NCBI GenBank assembly: GCA_030684755.1
Contig: JAUXXN010000398.1
Span: 1-7,591, forward strand
Direction of reading: 5' to 3'
DNA: 7,591 nt
Origin: Hydrogenophaga sp.
Lineage (GTDB): Bacteria; Pseudomonadota; Gammaproteobacteria; Burkholderiales; Burkholderiaceae_C
Positions 1 to 7,120 of this stretch are shown here, piece by piece; positions within the stretch are counted from its first letter, which is position 1, and each line of letters opens with the position of its first letter. The notes beneath the pieces were generated by a model. That model had not been told where the DNA came from, ran no database searches, and saw only the letters and a program-made list of their open reading frames with translations. A program made the position numbers and the translations under genes.

Positions 1-267
1 CTCGCGCAGGCGGGCGTTGTATTCCACCCGGTCCACGATGTACCAGGTCATGCGAACCATGTGTTCGGGGCCGGCACCGGCGCAGGCCAGCACGGCGTGG
101 ATGTTGGCCAGCGCCTGGCGGGTCTGGTCGATGAAGTCGTCACTTTCGAACTGTTGGGCGGCGTTCCAGCCGATTTGGCCGCCGACAAAGATCAGCGTGC
201 CGCGCGCGGCCACGCCGTTGGCGTAGCCCTTGGGGGTGGCCCAGCCGGGCGGTTGCAGGTGTTTCAT
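1..267 (-). CDS. RidA/YjgF-family protein, C-terminus cut by window edge
   Basis: The first 89 codons are present; the family is usually about 125-150 residues, so some 40-60 residues lie beyond the left edge. The protein begins MKHLQPPGW and shows a RidA-type N-terminal half: a glycine-rich strand (TLIFVGGQIGWN, residues 24-35), a helix of the QTRQALANIHAVL type (48-60), and a following V-R-M-T-W-Y-I-V-D strand. RidA proteins are small trimeric cytosolic enzymes that hydrolyse enamines and imines to ketones plus ammonium. The arginine that binds the substrate carboxylate lies in the missing part, so activity cannot be judged. The ATG overlaps the ligase stop codon (ATGA at 264-267), no Shine-Dalgarno sequence precedes it, and translation probably depends on re-initiation. 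In this operon it may hydrolyse the enamine product of the monooxygenase/reductase; that role is inferred. Family call is firm, substrate unknown. Confidence 0.88.
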   Translation of the reverse strand, partial: MKHLQPPGWATPKGYANGVAARGTLIFVGGQIGWNAAQQFESDDFIDQTRQALANIHAVLACAGAGPEHMVRMTWYIVDRVEYNARLRE

Positions 268-1943
268 GGTGTTGTGGGTGTTGGGAGCGTGGCGGATTCG
301 GTGGCCCGTTTGCGCAGGGCAAAGCGCTGCAGCTTGCCGGTTTCGGTGCGGGGCAGTTGCGCCACAAACACCACGTCGCGTGGGTATTTGTAGGGCGCCA
401 GGGTGTGTTTCACATGGTCTTGCAGCACCTTGGTTTGTGCGGCGTCGGCCATTTCGCCGGGTTTGAGCACCACGTAGGCCACCACGATCATGCCGCGCTC
501 GTCGTCGGGTCGGCCCACCACGCCACATTCGGCCACCGCCGGGTGTTGCAGCAGCGCAGCCTCCACTTCGGGGCCGGCCACGTTGTAGCCGGCGGTGATG
601 ATCATGTCGTCGGTGCGGGCCTGGTAGACGAAGTAGCCGTCGGCGTCTTGCATGAAGGCGTCGCCGGGGAAGTTCCAGCCGTCTTGCACGTAGGCGGCTT
701 GGCGCGGGTCGTCCAGGTAGCGGCAGCCGGTGGGGCCTTTCACCGCCAGGCGGCCCACCGTGCCACGCGGCAGCTCGTGGCCTTGTTCGTCCACGATCTT
801 GGCTTGGTAGCCCGGCACCACGCGGCCAATGGCACCGCGCTTCACGTCTGCTGGCGCGGCTGATATGAAGATGTGAAACATTTCGGTGGCGCCAATGCCG
901 TCGAGCATTTCCAGGCCGCTGGCTTCTTTCCAGAGCTGGCGCGTGGCGTCGGGCAGACCCTCGCCCGCGCTGACGCTGATGCGCAGTTGACCAATGCCGT
1001 GTTGCTGGGCAAAGGCGGCCATCTGCCGGTAGAAGGTGGGCGCGGTGTAGCAAATGGTGGCGCCCACTTGGCCGATGAGTTTCACCATGGCTTCGGGCGT
1101 GTACGGCATGCTGGGGAAGTAGACCGAGGCCCCGGCCCACATGGGGAAGATGAGCAGGCCGCCCAGGCCGAAGGTGAAGGCCAGCGGGGGTGAGCCCATG
1201 ACGATGTCGTCGGGCGTGGCGCGCAGCACGTGGCGCGGCCAGGTTTCGCAGGCGGCGAGCACATCGCGGTGGGTGTGCACCGCCGCCTTGGGGCTGCCGG
1301 TGGTGCCCGATGTGAAGGCCAGCAGCGCGATGTCGTCGGCGTGGGTGGGGCAGGGCGTGGCGGTGTCGCTGGCGTGGCGGGCCAGCGCTTCCAGGGAGTT
1401 GCTCAGCACCATTGCCGCGTCGCCGGTGTTGAACAAGCGCAGGGGCAGGGCGGCTGTGTCGGGGCTTTGTGCGAGTGCGGCTTTGAGCTCGTCTTGCAGC
1501 TTCACATCGCACAGCGCCGCTGCCGGTTGTGCTTTGTCGATGATGGCCTTGAGTTCGGTAGCACGCAGCAGCGGCATGGTGGCCACCGCAATCAGGCCAC
1601 TCTGCACCACGGCCAGCCACGCCAGCGCCATGGCCACCGAGTTGCCGCCGCGCAGCAGCACCCGGTTGCCGGGTTGCAGGCCCATCTGCGCCAACACGTT
1701 GGCCAGGCGGTTCACCTCGGCGCGGGCTTGTGCGTAGCTGAGCGTGCGCTCGTCACTGCGCAAAAACGGCCGGTCGGCGTGGCCGTGGGCTTGGGCGCGG
1801 TCAAACAGGGCTTGCACCAGGTTGATTTGCGCGTCTGGCGCTTGCAGGGCTTGCAGCTCGGCCAGTTCGTAGCTCAGTTCGGGCCCCTGTTCGGGCGGCG
1901 GCAGGCGGTCGTGAACAAACCGATCGACTTGGGCTGAATGCAT
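264..1943 (-). CDS. abmG: Aryl-CoA ligase, probably 2-aminobenzoate-CoA ligase
   Basis: This is a 559-residue AMP-forming acyl/aryl-CoA synthetase (ANL superfamily). It converts an aromatic acid, ATP and CoA to aryl-CoA, AMP and pyrophosphate in the cytosol. Visible motifs are the ATP-binding P-loop FTSGTTGSPKA (residues 210-220), the adenylation motif GIGATEM (349-355), a GW-NFPGDAF segment (422-430), the hinge ARTDDMIITAGYNV (442-455) and the C-terminal PRTETGK with the adenylation-half-reaction lysine at 537. Length and motif spelling resemble benzoate/2-aminobenzoate-CoA ligases. The start at 1943 is chosen because AAGGAG sits 6 nt upstream; an in-frame ATG 24 nt earlier (1967) has no such site. 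The neighbours, above all the 2-aminobenzoyl-CoA monooxygenase/reductase homologue, favour 2-aminobenzoate as substrate. Benzoate or salicylate cannot be excluded from sequence alone. Its stop overlaps the RidA start. Confidence 0.87.
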   Translation of the reverse strand: MHSAQVDRFVHDRLPPPEQGPELSYELAELQALQAPDAQINLVQALFDRAQAHGHADRPFLRSDERTLSYAQARAEVNRLANVLAQMGLQPGNRVLLRGGNSVAMALAWLAVVQSGLIAVATMPLLRATELKAIIDKAQPAAALCDVKLQDELKAALAQSPDTAALPLRLFNTGDAAMVLSNSLEALARHASDTATPCPTHADDIALLAFTSGTTGSPKAAVHTHRDVLAACETWPRHVLRATPDDIVMGSPPLAFTFGLGGLLIFPMWAGASVYFPSMPYTPEAMVKLIGQVGATICYTAPTFYRQMAAFAQQHGIGQLRISVSAGEGLPDATRQLWKEASGLEMLDGIGATEMFHIFISAAPADVKRGAIGRVVPGYQAKIVDEQGHELPRGTVGRLAVKGPTGCRYLDDPRQAAYVQDGWNFPGDAFMQDADGYFVYQARTDDMIITAGYNVAGPEVEAALLQHPAVAECGVVGRPDDERGMIVVAYVVLKPGEMADAAQTKVLQDHVKHTLAPYKYPRDVVFVAQLPRTETGKLQRFALRKRATESATLPTPTTP

Positions 1944-1949
1944 GCTGAT

Positions 1950-1955
1950 CTCCTT
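1950..1955 (-). promoter_or_regulatory. Strong Shine-Dalgarno site of the aryl-CoA ligase
   Basis: AAGGAG on the minus strand lies 6 nt before the ATG at 1943. It decides between this start and an in-frame ATG at 1967. It is one of the few strong ribosome sites in the operon. The repeat-adjacent dehydrogenase, the crotonase and RidA lack one, so the ligase may be translated more independently of its upstream neighbours. Confidence 0.8.
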
Positions 1956-1980
1956 GACGCGGTTCATAAACGGGTGCGTT

Positions 1981-3201
1981 TCATCGCAAAGCGTGTTTGC
2001 CCAAAATGAGCAACTGCACCTCGCTCGCGCCCTCGTAGATGCGCAGCGAGCGGATGTCGCGGTACAGGTGTTCGATCACGTTGCCCACCTGCACGCCGCG
2101 TCCGCCAAACATTTGCAGCGCCATGTCGATCACGCGCTGGGCGTTTTCGGTGGCGGTGAGCTTGGCGCTGGCAGCTGCTGCGGTGTAGGTCGGTGTGCCC
2201 GCGCCTTGGGTGGCGCTGCAATCGCGCAGCCAGGCGGCGCGGTAGGTGAGCAGGGCGGCGGCGTCGATGAGCGCGCTCATCTCGCCCAGCCGGGCCTGCG
2301 GGAGCTGGAAGTCGGCCAGGGTCTGGCCAAACATTTTGCGGCTTTTGGCGTGGGCCACGGCTTCGGCGAATGCGCGGCGGGCCATGCCCAGCGCAGCGGC
2401 GGCCACCGAAGCGCGAAAGATGTCCAGCGTTTGCATGGCCAGTTTGAAGCCACCGTTGACGGTGCCGACCAAAGCGTCTGGCCCCACGGTGCAGTCGGTG
2501 AACGTGAGCGTGGCCAACGGGTGCGGCGCCATCACCTGGATGTGTGCGCTGCTGTCCAGACCGTGCGCGTCGGCGTCCACGATGAAGGCGCTGATGCCGC
2601 GTGCACCGGCGTCGGGTTCGGTCTTGGCGAACACCACATAGAAGTCGGCCATACCGCCGTTGCTGATCCAGGTTTTCTGGCCGTTCAGCGTCCAACCATG
2701 GGCGGTGGGCGTGGCGCGCAGGGCCATGGCGGCCACGTCGGAACCGGCGTCGGGTTCGCTCAGCGCAAAGGCCGCAATTTTCTGACCGCTGGCCACGGCG
2801 CTCAGGTAACGCGCTTGCTGCGCGGGCGTGCCAGCCAGCGTGATGGCGCCGCTGCCCAGGCCTTGCATGGCAAAGGCGAAGTCGGCCAGGGGCGAGTGGT
2901 AGGCCAGCGTTTCGCGCAGGATCACCAGCGCGCGCGAGTCCAGCGCGGGCAGGGCGCCACCGTGGGCAGCGGGCACGCAGTAACGCAGCCAACCGCCCGC
3001 GCCCAGGCGCTGCACCCATTCTTTGCAGGCGGCGCGGTCGTCGGTTTCGTCCACCCGCTGTTCACGCGCCCAGGCCACCAGGCCGTGGGCCAGGGTGCGG
3101 TGGGTGTCGTCGAAGAACGGCAGTTCGAGGTGCGCGGTGGGGATCAGCGCGCCGTGGGGGTGGGGGTGTTCAAAGGCGACCATGGGGATCTTTTTTGGCA
3201 T
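1981..3201 (-). CDS. Acyl-CoA dehydrogenase family protein
   Basis: This 406-residue FAD enzyme is close to the family's usual 380-400 residues and has the expected three-part fold (alpha, beta-barrel, alpha). Diagnostic motifs are [13 protein letters not shown] (residues 145-157), [10 protein letters not shown] (174-183), the flavin-contact QMFGGRGVQ (363-371) and [10 protein letters not shown] (387-396), where Glu390 matches the catalytic base of medium-chain acyl-CoA dehydrogenase. It should introduce a 2,3-double bond into a CoA thioester and pass electrons to ETF. In this operon the substrate is presumably an alicyclic or ring-opened intermediate of the aryl-CoA pathway; that is inference. 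The start is uncertain. Neither the ATG at 3201 nor the next at 3183 (a 400-residue protein) has a good Shine-Dalgarno sequence, and a palindromic repeat abuts the 5' end. The N-terminal 20 residues are His/Pro-rich and may be partly untranslated. Confidence 0.92.
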   Translation of the reverse strand: MPKKIPMVAFEHPHPHGALIPTAHLELPFFDDTHRTLAHGLVAWAREQRVDETDDRAACKEWVQRLGAGGWLRYCVPAAHGGALPALDSRALVILRETLAYHSPLADFAFAMQGLGSGAITLAGTPAQQARYLSAVASGQKIAAFALSEPDAGSDVAAMALRATPTAHGWTLNGQKTWISNGGMADFYVVFAKTEPDAGARGISAFIVDADAHGLDSSAHIQVMAPHPLATLTFTDCTVGPDALVGTVNGGFKLAMQTLDIFRASVAAAALGMARRAFAEAVAHAKSRKMFGQTLADFQLPQARLGEMSALIDAAALLTYRAAWLRDCSATQGAGTPTYTAAAASAKLTATENAQRVIDMALQMFGGRGVQVGNVIEHLYRDIRSLRIYEGASEVQLLILGKHALR

Positions 3202-3212
3202 GCGGGTGGGTG

Positions 3213-3258
3213 GGCTTGCCCCTCACCCCAGCCCTCTTCCCAGAGGGGCGAGGGGGTA
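3213..3258. repeat. Intergenic palindromic repeat (CCCTCACCCC...GAGGGG type)
   Basis: The gap between the crotonase and dehydrogenase genes holds a nested palindrome. The outer arms are CCCCTC (3219-3224) and GAGGGG (3250-3255). The inner arms are CCCTCT (3232-3237) and AGAGGG (3242-3247), with a TCCC loop. The core resembles the short dispersed element that recurs between genes in many beta- and gammaproteobacterial genomes; that likeness is from memory and was not searched. There is no T-run following the stem on either strand in the direction of transcription, so it does not look like a terminator. Inside an operon it may act as an mRNA stability or processing element. Confidence 0.72.
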
Positions 3259-3283
3259 AGACAGCTTGGCGCTGCGGGGCATT

Positions 3284-4138
3284 TCAATCACCTTCAAAAA
3301 CGGGGCGCTGTTTGGCCGCAAACGCCTCATACGCGCGTCGGAAATCTTGCGTCTGCATGCAGATGGCCTGGGCCTGGGCTTCGGCTTCGATGGCTTGGTC
3401 CAGCGTCATGGCCCATTCCTGGTGCAGCATGGTTTTGGTCATGCCGTGGGCGAAGGTGGGGCCTTGGGCCAGTTGGGCGGCCAGTTTGTGCGCGGCAGGC
3501 AGCAGGGCTTCGCTGTCGTGCAGGGCGTTGAAGAAGCCCCAGGCCTGGCCTTCTGGTGCTGTCATGGCGCGGCCTGTCAACAGCAGTTCGCTGGCGCGAC
3601 CCTGACCGATCATGCGCGGCAGCAGGGCGCAGGCGCCCATGTCGGCCCCGGCCAGGCCCACGCGGGTGAACAGAAAGGCCACAGTGGCGGCGGGCGTGCC
3701 CAGGCGCAGGTCGCTGGCCAGCGCCATCATGGCGCCCGCACCGGCGCACACGCCGTCGAGCGCGGCCACGATGGGCTGCGGGCAGGCGCGCATGGCGCTG
3801 ACCAAGGCGCCTGTCATGCGGGTGAAGGCCAGTAGCTCGGGCATGGTCATGGTCGTGAGCGGCCCGATGATCTCGTGCACATCGCCGCCGGAGCAGAAGT
3901 TGTTGCCCGCACCGGTGAGCACCACGGCCTTGATGTCGGTGGCGCGTTGCAGCGCCAGAAACCAGTCGCGCAGCTCGGCGTACGAGTCGAAGGTGAGCGG
4001 GTTTTTGCGTTCCGGCCGGTTGAGCGTGACGGTGGCCACGCCGTTGGCCACGCTGAGCGCGAAATGCCGGGGCGTGGTGCTGGCCATGGCGGTGTATTGG
4101 CCGCGCATGGGGTTGTGGTCGGGAATGGGGTGCTTCAT
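3284..4138 (-). CDS. Crotonase-fold (enoyl-CoA hydratase/isomerase family) protein with atypical active site
   Basis: This is a 284-residue member of the crotonase superfamily, whose members bind acyl-CoA and stabilise a thioester enolate. The two oxyanion-hole segments are visible: [11 protein letters not shown] (residues 79-89) and [13 protein letters not shown] (126-138). Aligned by hand with rat mitochondrial enoyl-CoA hydratase, the catalytic Glu144 position is Met137 and the Glu164 position is Phe157, so a classical hydratase mechanism is unlikely. Asp166 in the loop [10 protein letters not shown] (161-170), followed by LLPR, falls where isomerases such as PaaG, 4-chlorobenzoyl-CoA dehalogenase and ring-forming or ring-opening members (MenB, BadI) place a catalytic Asp, within one residue. 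It may therefore isomerise or hydrolytically open the ring produced by the monooxygenase/reductase (inference). The start at 4138, 5 bp after the MarR stop, lacks a clear ribosome site. ATGs at 4108 and 4087 are alternatives, since the first 17-20 residues look like an extension. Confidence 0.9.
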   Translation of the reverse strand: MKHPIPDHNPMRGQYTAMASTTPRHFALSVANGVATVTLNRPERKNPLTFDSYAELRDWFLALQRATDIKAVVLTGAGNNFCSGGDVHEIIGPLTTMTMPELLAFTRMTGALVSAMRACPQPIVAALDGVCAGAGAMMALASDLRLGTPAATVAFLFTRVGLAGADMGACALLPRMIGQGRASELLLTGRAMTAPEGQAWGFFNALHDSEALLPAAHKLAAQLAQGPTFAHGMTKTMLHQEWAMTLDQAIEAEAQAQAICMQTQDFRRAYEAFAAKQRPVFEGD

Positions 4139-4143
4139 GGTGT

Positions 4144-4647
4144 TTATTCGGCTGCGGCGCCTAGGCGCTGGTTGATGTCGAGTTGGTGTTGTTTGACCTT
4201 GCCGAGCAACTTGTGCAGCTGGTCTAGGTCGCGCGGGCTCATGCCTTCAAAGGCTTGCACGATCCACTGCTCGTGCTGGAGCGCCATCTCGGCGAAGGCG
4301 GTGTGTCCGCGTGGCGTGAGCCGCACGCGAAAGGCGCGGCGGTCACCGTCCACTTCGGTGCGCTCTACCAGGCCCTCGCCTACCAGCTGGTCGGTGATGC
4401 CGGTGACGTTGCCGCCGGTCACCATGAGACGGTGCGACAGCTCCTTCATCTTTAGGCCTTCGGGGTGGCGTTCGAGTTGGGCCATGAGGTCAAAGCGCGG
4501 CAGTGTGGTGTCGAACTGCTCGCGCAGGCCGGTGCGCACGCGTTTTTCAATCAGCTGCGAACAGGTGAGCAAGCGCAGCCACAGCCGCAACTCTTGGGCG
4601 TGCTCGCTGTGGGCGCGGGCTTCCAGGTCGAGGGTGTCTGCACTCAT
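4144..4647 (-). CDS. MarR-family transcriptional regulator
   Basis: The product is a 167-residue winged helix-turn-helix protein of typical MarR length. An N-terminal dimerisation helix (about residues 15-45) precedes the DNA-binding part: [19 protein letters not shown] (65-83), with the recognition helix around [12 protein letters not shown], then the wing [15 protein letters not shown] (100-114), which carries the conserved D-R-R motif. C-terminal helices (117-160) would complete the dimer. MarR proteins next to aryl-CoA pathways usually repress and are released by a CoA thioester or aromatic ligand. Here the gene is second in the operon, and its ATG overlaps the monooxygenase/reductase stop (ATGA, 4644-4647). 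A GGAG lies 5 nt upstream, within the preceding gene. It would thus be made together with its targets, which suggests autoregulation through the palindrome at 7038-7051. Ligand identity is not visible from sequence. Confidence 0.92.
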   Translation of the reverse strand: MSADTLDLEARAHSEHAQELRLWLRLLTCSQLIEKRVRTGLREQFDTTLPRFDLMAQLERHPEGLKMKELSHRLMVTGGNVTGITDQLVGEGLVERTEVDGDRRAFRVRLTPRGHTAFAEMALQHEQWIVQAFEGMSPRDLDQLHKLLGKVKQHQLDINQRLGAAAE

Positions 4648-7028
4648 GCGGTCTCCGTTGGGTCTTGGGGCGTGGGCGTGGGTTGCAGGCTCTGCTGGCG
4701 GGCGATTTCGCGGTACAGCTGGTCGCGCCCGCTCTCGTAGGGGCGCGGCCAGTGAATGGCGCGTGTTTGCAGCTTGGCGGCTTCATGCAACGTCCAGGCA
4801 GGGTTGGCCAGGTGCGGGCGGGCCACGGCGCACAGGTCGGCACGGCCCGCGCCGATGATGCTGTTGGCATGGTCGGCTTCTGAGATGGCGCCCACGGCCA
4901 TGGTCAAAATCCCCGCTTCGTTGCGCACGCGGTCGGCAAACGGGGTTTGGTACATGCGGCCATACACCGGCTTGGCCGCGCGTGTGGTCTGGCCCGACGA
5001 CACATCGATCACGTCGCAACCTGCCGCCTTGAACAGGCGGGCCATGGCCACCGCGTCGTCGGCGGTGTTGCCGCCGGGCGCCCAGTCGTGGGCCGATATG
5101 CGCACGCTCATGGGCTTGTCGGCGGGCCACGCGGCGCGCATGGCGGCAAACACCTCCAGCGGGTAGCGGCAGCGGTTGTCCAGCGAGCCGCCGTAGTTGT
5201 CGGTGCGCTGGTTGGTCAGCGGGCAGATGAAGGCCGAGAGCAGGTAGCCGTGTGCGGCATGCAGTTCCAGCCAGTCAAAGCCCGCCTCCGCAGCGCGTTG
5301 GGTGGCCTGCACGAAGGCGGCGGTCATCGCGTCCATGTCGGCGCGGGTCATGGCGTGGGGCACCTGGTTGCGCTCGCCGTAGGGCACCGCGCTGGCCGAG
5401 AGCAACGGCCAGTTGCCTTGTTCCAGCGGTTCGTCGATGGCCTGCCAGCCCAGCTGGGTGGAGCCTTTGGGGCCGCTGTGCCCCAGTTGGATGCCGATCT
5501 TGGCGCTGCTCTGCTGGTGCGCAAAGTCCACGATGCGCTGGAACGCGGCCTGCTGCACGCCGTTCCACAGCCCCGGGCAGCCGGGGGTGATGCGGCCTTC
5601 GGGGGTCGGGCTGGTCATCTCCACCATCACCAGCGCCGCACCGCCCACGGCGCGCGCGCCCAGGTGCATCAGGTGCCAGTCGCCGACCACGCCGTCCTGC
5701 GCTTGGTACTGCGCCATGGGCGAGACGACGATGCGGTTTTTCAGCTCCACGCTGCGCACTTTAAGCGGCAGCAGCATGGGCGGGGTGGGGTGTTTTTTGG
5801 GCGCGGTGCCGGGCCGGGCTTGCGCTTCCAGCCAGGCCTCGTAACCTTCGAGCCACTGCGCATCGCGCAGGCGCAGGTTTTCGTGGCTGATGCGCTGGCT
5901 GCGCGTGAGCAGCGAGTAGCTGAACTGCTCAATCTCCATGCCGGTGTATCGCTCCACGTTTTCAAACCATTCGGTGGAGTTGCGCGCGGCGTTTTGAATC
6001 TTCAGCACCTCCACGCTGCGCCGCGCTTCGTAGCCTTGCAACACCGTGGCCATGTCGGCGCCCGGGTAGCGGCTGAACTCGTCGGCCAAGTCGATCGCGT
6101 CTTCCAGCGCCAGCTTGGTGCCGCTGCCAATGGAGAAATGCGCGGTGTGGGCCGCGTCACCCATGAGCACAATGGGTGTGGGTTTGCCTGCAATGTCTTG
6201 CTGGTGCACCCAGGTGTGGCAGATCACACGTGGAAAGCGAATCCAGTTGGCCGAGCCGCGCAGGTGTTTGGCGTTGCTGATGAGGGCATGGCCGTCCAGG
6301 TATTTGGCAAACAGCTTTTCGCAAAAGGCCACGCCGTCTTCTTGGCTCATGTCCTCAATGCCGTGGGCCTTCCACACCGCTTCGGGCACCTCGACGATGA
6401 AGGTGGAGGTATCTGCGTCGTACTTGTAGGCGTGTGCCTGAAACCAGCCGTGCTCGGTTTGCTCAAAAGCAAACGTAAAAGCGTCAAAGGTTTTGTGGGT
6501 GCCCAGCCAGACAAAGCGGCACTGGCGCGTGTCGATGTCGGGCTGGTAGGTGGCTGCGTAGCGGGTGCGGATGCGGCTGTTCAGGCCGTCGCTGGCAATG
6601 ACCAGATCGGCGTTGTACTGCTGTGCCAGCGCCTGGTCGTCGGTCACGTCGGTTTCAAACACCAGTTCAACGCCCAGCGCCAGACAGCGCTCTTGCAAGA
6701 TGTTGAGCAGGCGCTTGCGCCCAATGCCAATAAAGCCGTGGCCGCCAGAGCGAACGCGGCCACCCTTGTAGAAGACCTCAATGTCGTCCCAATGGTTGAA
6801 CGCATCGGCCATTTTCTGGGCCGACTCGGGATCGGCCGCTTTCAGGTTTTGTAGTGTCTGGTCAGAGAACACCACGCCCCAGCCAAAGGTGTCAAACGGT
6901 CGGTTGCGCTCCACCACGGTGACCGTGAGCGAAGGGTCGCGCCGCTTCATCAGCAACGCAAAGTACAGACCCGCTGGGCCGCCACCGATGCACAGGATGC
7001 GCCGCAGCGCTGGAATGGAGGTGTTCAT
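4644..7028 (-). CDS. abmA: 2-Aminobenzoyl-CoA monooxygenase/reductase (two-domain flavoprotein)
   Basis: This 794-residue fusion combines two flavoenzymes. Residues 1 to about 400 form an aromatic hydroxylase: FAD-binding GGGPAG (15-20), the DG motif ASDGLNSR (145-152) and the GD motif [16 protein letters not shown] (288-303). After a Pro/Lys-rich linker (about 402-416), residues 417-770 form an Old Yellow Enzyme domain of the YqjM class: [11 protein letters not shown] (431-441), ELHAAHGYL (588-596) with the substrate-binding His pair 590/593 and Tyr595, the [10 protein letters not shown] region (606-615), and the FMN-phosphate loop [12 protein letters not shown] (726-737). The same two-domain design is known from Azoarcus evansii, where 2-aminobenzoyl-CoA is hydroxylated with O2 and NADH and then reduced to 2-amino-5-oxocyclohex-1-enecarbonyl-CoA. 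Homologues are commonly called salicylyl-CoA 5-hydroxylase/oxidoreductase, so salicylyl-CoA remains possible. An in-frame TGA two codons upstream fixes the start. GAGG sits only 1 nt before the ATG, an unusually tight spacing. Confidence 0.9.
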   Translation of the reverse strand: MNTSIPALRRILCIGGGPAGLYFALLMKRRDPSLTVTVVERNRPFDTFGWGVVFSDQTLQNLKAADPESAQKMADAFNHWDDIEVFYKGGRVRSGGHGFIGIGRKRLLNILQERCLALGVELVFETDVTDDQALAQQYNADLVIASDGLNSRIRTRYAATYQPDIDTRQCRFVWLGTHKTFDAFTFAFEQTEHGWFQAHAYKYDADTSTFIVEVPEAVWKAHGIEDMSQEDGVAFCEKLFAKYLDGHALISNAKHLRGSANWIRFPRVICHTWVHQQDIAGKPTPIVLMGDAAHTAHFSIGSGTKLALEDAIDLADEFSRYPGADMATVLQGYEARRSVEVLKIQNAARNSTEWFENVERYTGMEIEQFSYSLLTRSQRISHENLRLRDAQWLEGYEAWLEAQARPGTAPKKHPTPPMLLPLKVRSVELKNRIVVSPMAQYQAQDGVVGDWHLMHLGARAVGGAALVMVEMTSPTPEGRITPGCPGLWNGVQQAAFQRIVDFAHQQSSAKIGIQLGHSGPKGSTQLGWQAIDEPLEQGNWPLLSASAVPYGERNQVPHAMTRADMDAMTAAFVQATQRAAEAGFDWLELHAAHGYLLSAFICPLTNQRTDNYGGSLDNRCRYPLEVFAAMRAAWPADKPMSVRISAHDWAPGGNTADDAVAMARLFKAAGCDVIDVSSGQTTRAAKPVYGRMYQTPFADRVRNEAGILTMAVGAISEADHANSIIGAGRADLCAVARPHLANPAWTLHEAAKLQTRAIHWPRPYESGRDQLYREIARQQSLQPTPTPQDPTETA

Positions 7029-7037
7029 ACCTCATTA

Positions 7038-7051
7038 GTTTAGATATAAAC
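7038..7051. promoter_or_regulatory. Candidate MarR operator palindrome
   Basis: GTTTAGATATAAAC is a 14-bp palindrome with six of seven pairs matched; with flanks (7035-7054) eight of ten pairs match. It is AT-rich, centred about 16 bp before the monooxygenase/reductase ATG, and overlaps the only plausible -10 sequence there. Size, composition and position fit an operator for a MarR dimer, and a MarR gene is second in the downstream operon. The link between the two is inferred. Confidence 0.55.
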
Positions 7052-7081
7052 AAAATGGCAGCCAGCGGGGAAACCCTGAAG

Positions 7082-7120
7082 CCGGAAAACACGGCACGCA
7101 AATGCCGCTGCCGTGGCCGG
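7082..7120. repeat. Intergenic inverted repeat (CACGGCA/TGCCGTG)
   Basis: CACGGCA (7090-7096) and TGCCGTG (7109-7115) are perfect 7-bp complements across a 12-nt spacer. CCGG at 7082-7085 and 7117-7120 could extend the stem after an internal loop. The CGGCA arm can pair instead with TGCCG at 7103-7107, so two mutually exclusive hairpins are possible. There is no following T-run, so it is not a standard terminator. It could be a regulator site or a structured leader; neither is shown. Confidence 0.45.

Noticed and set aside
1944..1967. Upstream start (ATG at 1967) for the aryl-CoA ligase
   Set aside because: The AAGGAG site lies between this ATG and the one at 1943, at ideal spacing to the latter only; the extra eight residues look like a translated ribosome site.
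1964..3019. A 351-codon minus-strand frame inside the dehydrogenase gene
   Set aside because: Arg-rich out-of-frame translation; the frame at 1981-3201 carries all acyl-CoA dehydrogenase signatures without interruption.
3191..3256. Palindrome plus T6 run as an intrinsic terminator between the crotonase and dehydrogenase genes
   Set aside because: The T6 run (3191-3196) is on the plus strand and lies before the palindrome in plus-strand direction. For the minus-strand transcript it reads as A6, so the order needed for a terminator is absent on both strands.
1942..3531. A 529-codon open frame on the plus strand across the dehydrogenase and part of the crotonase gene
   Set aside because: It spans two well-supported genes and their intergenic repeat, has low-complexity His/Gly/Ala composition and no domain motifs. 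It is a codon-bias shadow.
4947..6854. A 635-codon open frame on the plus strand antisense to the monooxygenase/reductase
   Set aside because: Its product is rich in His, Gly, Ala and Val with no recognisable domain. It is the mirror of a high-GC gene whose third-position bias suppresses stops on the other strand. The minus-strand frame has clear flavoprotein motifs throughout.
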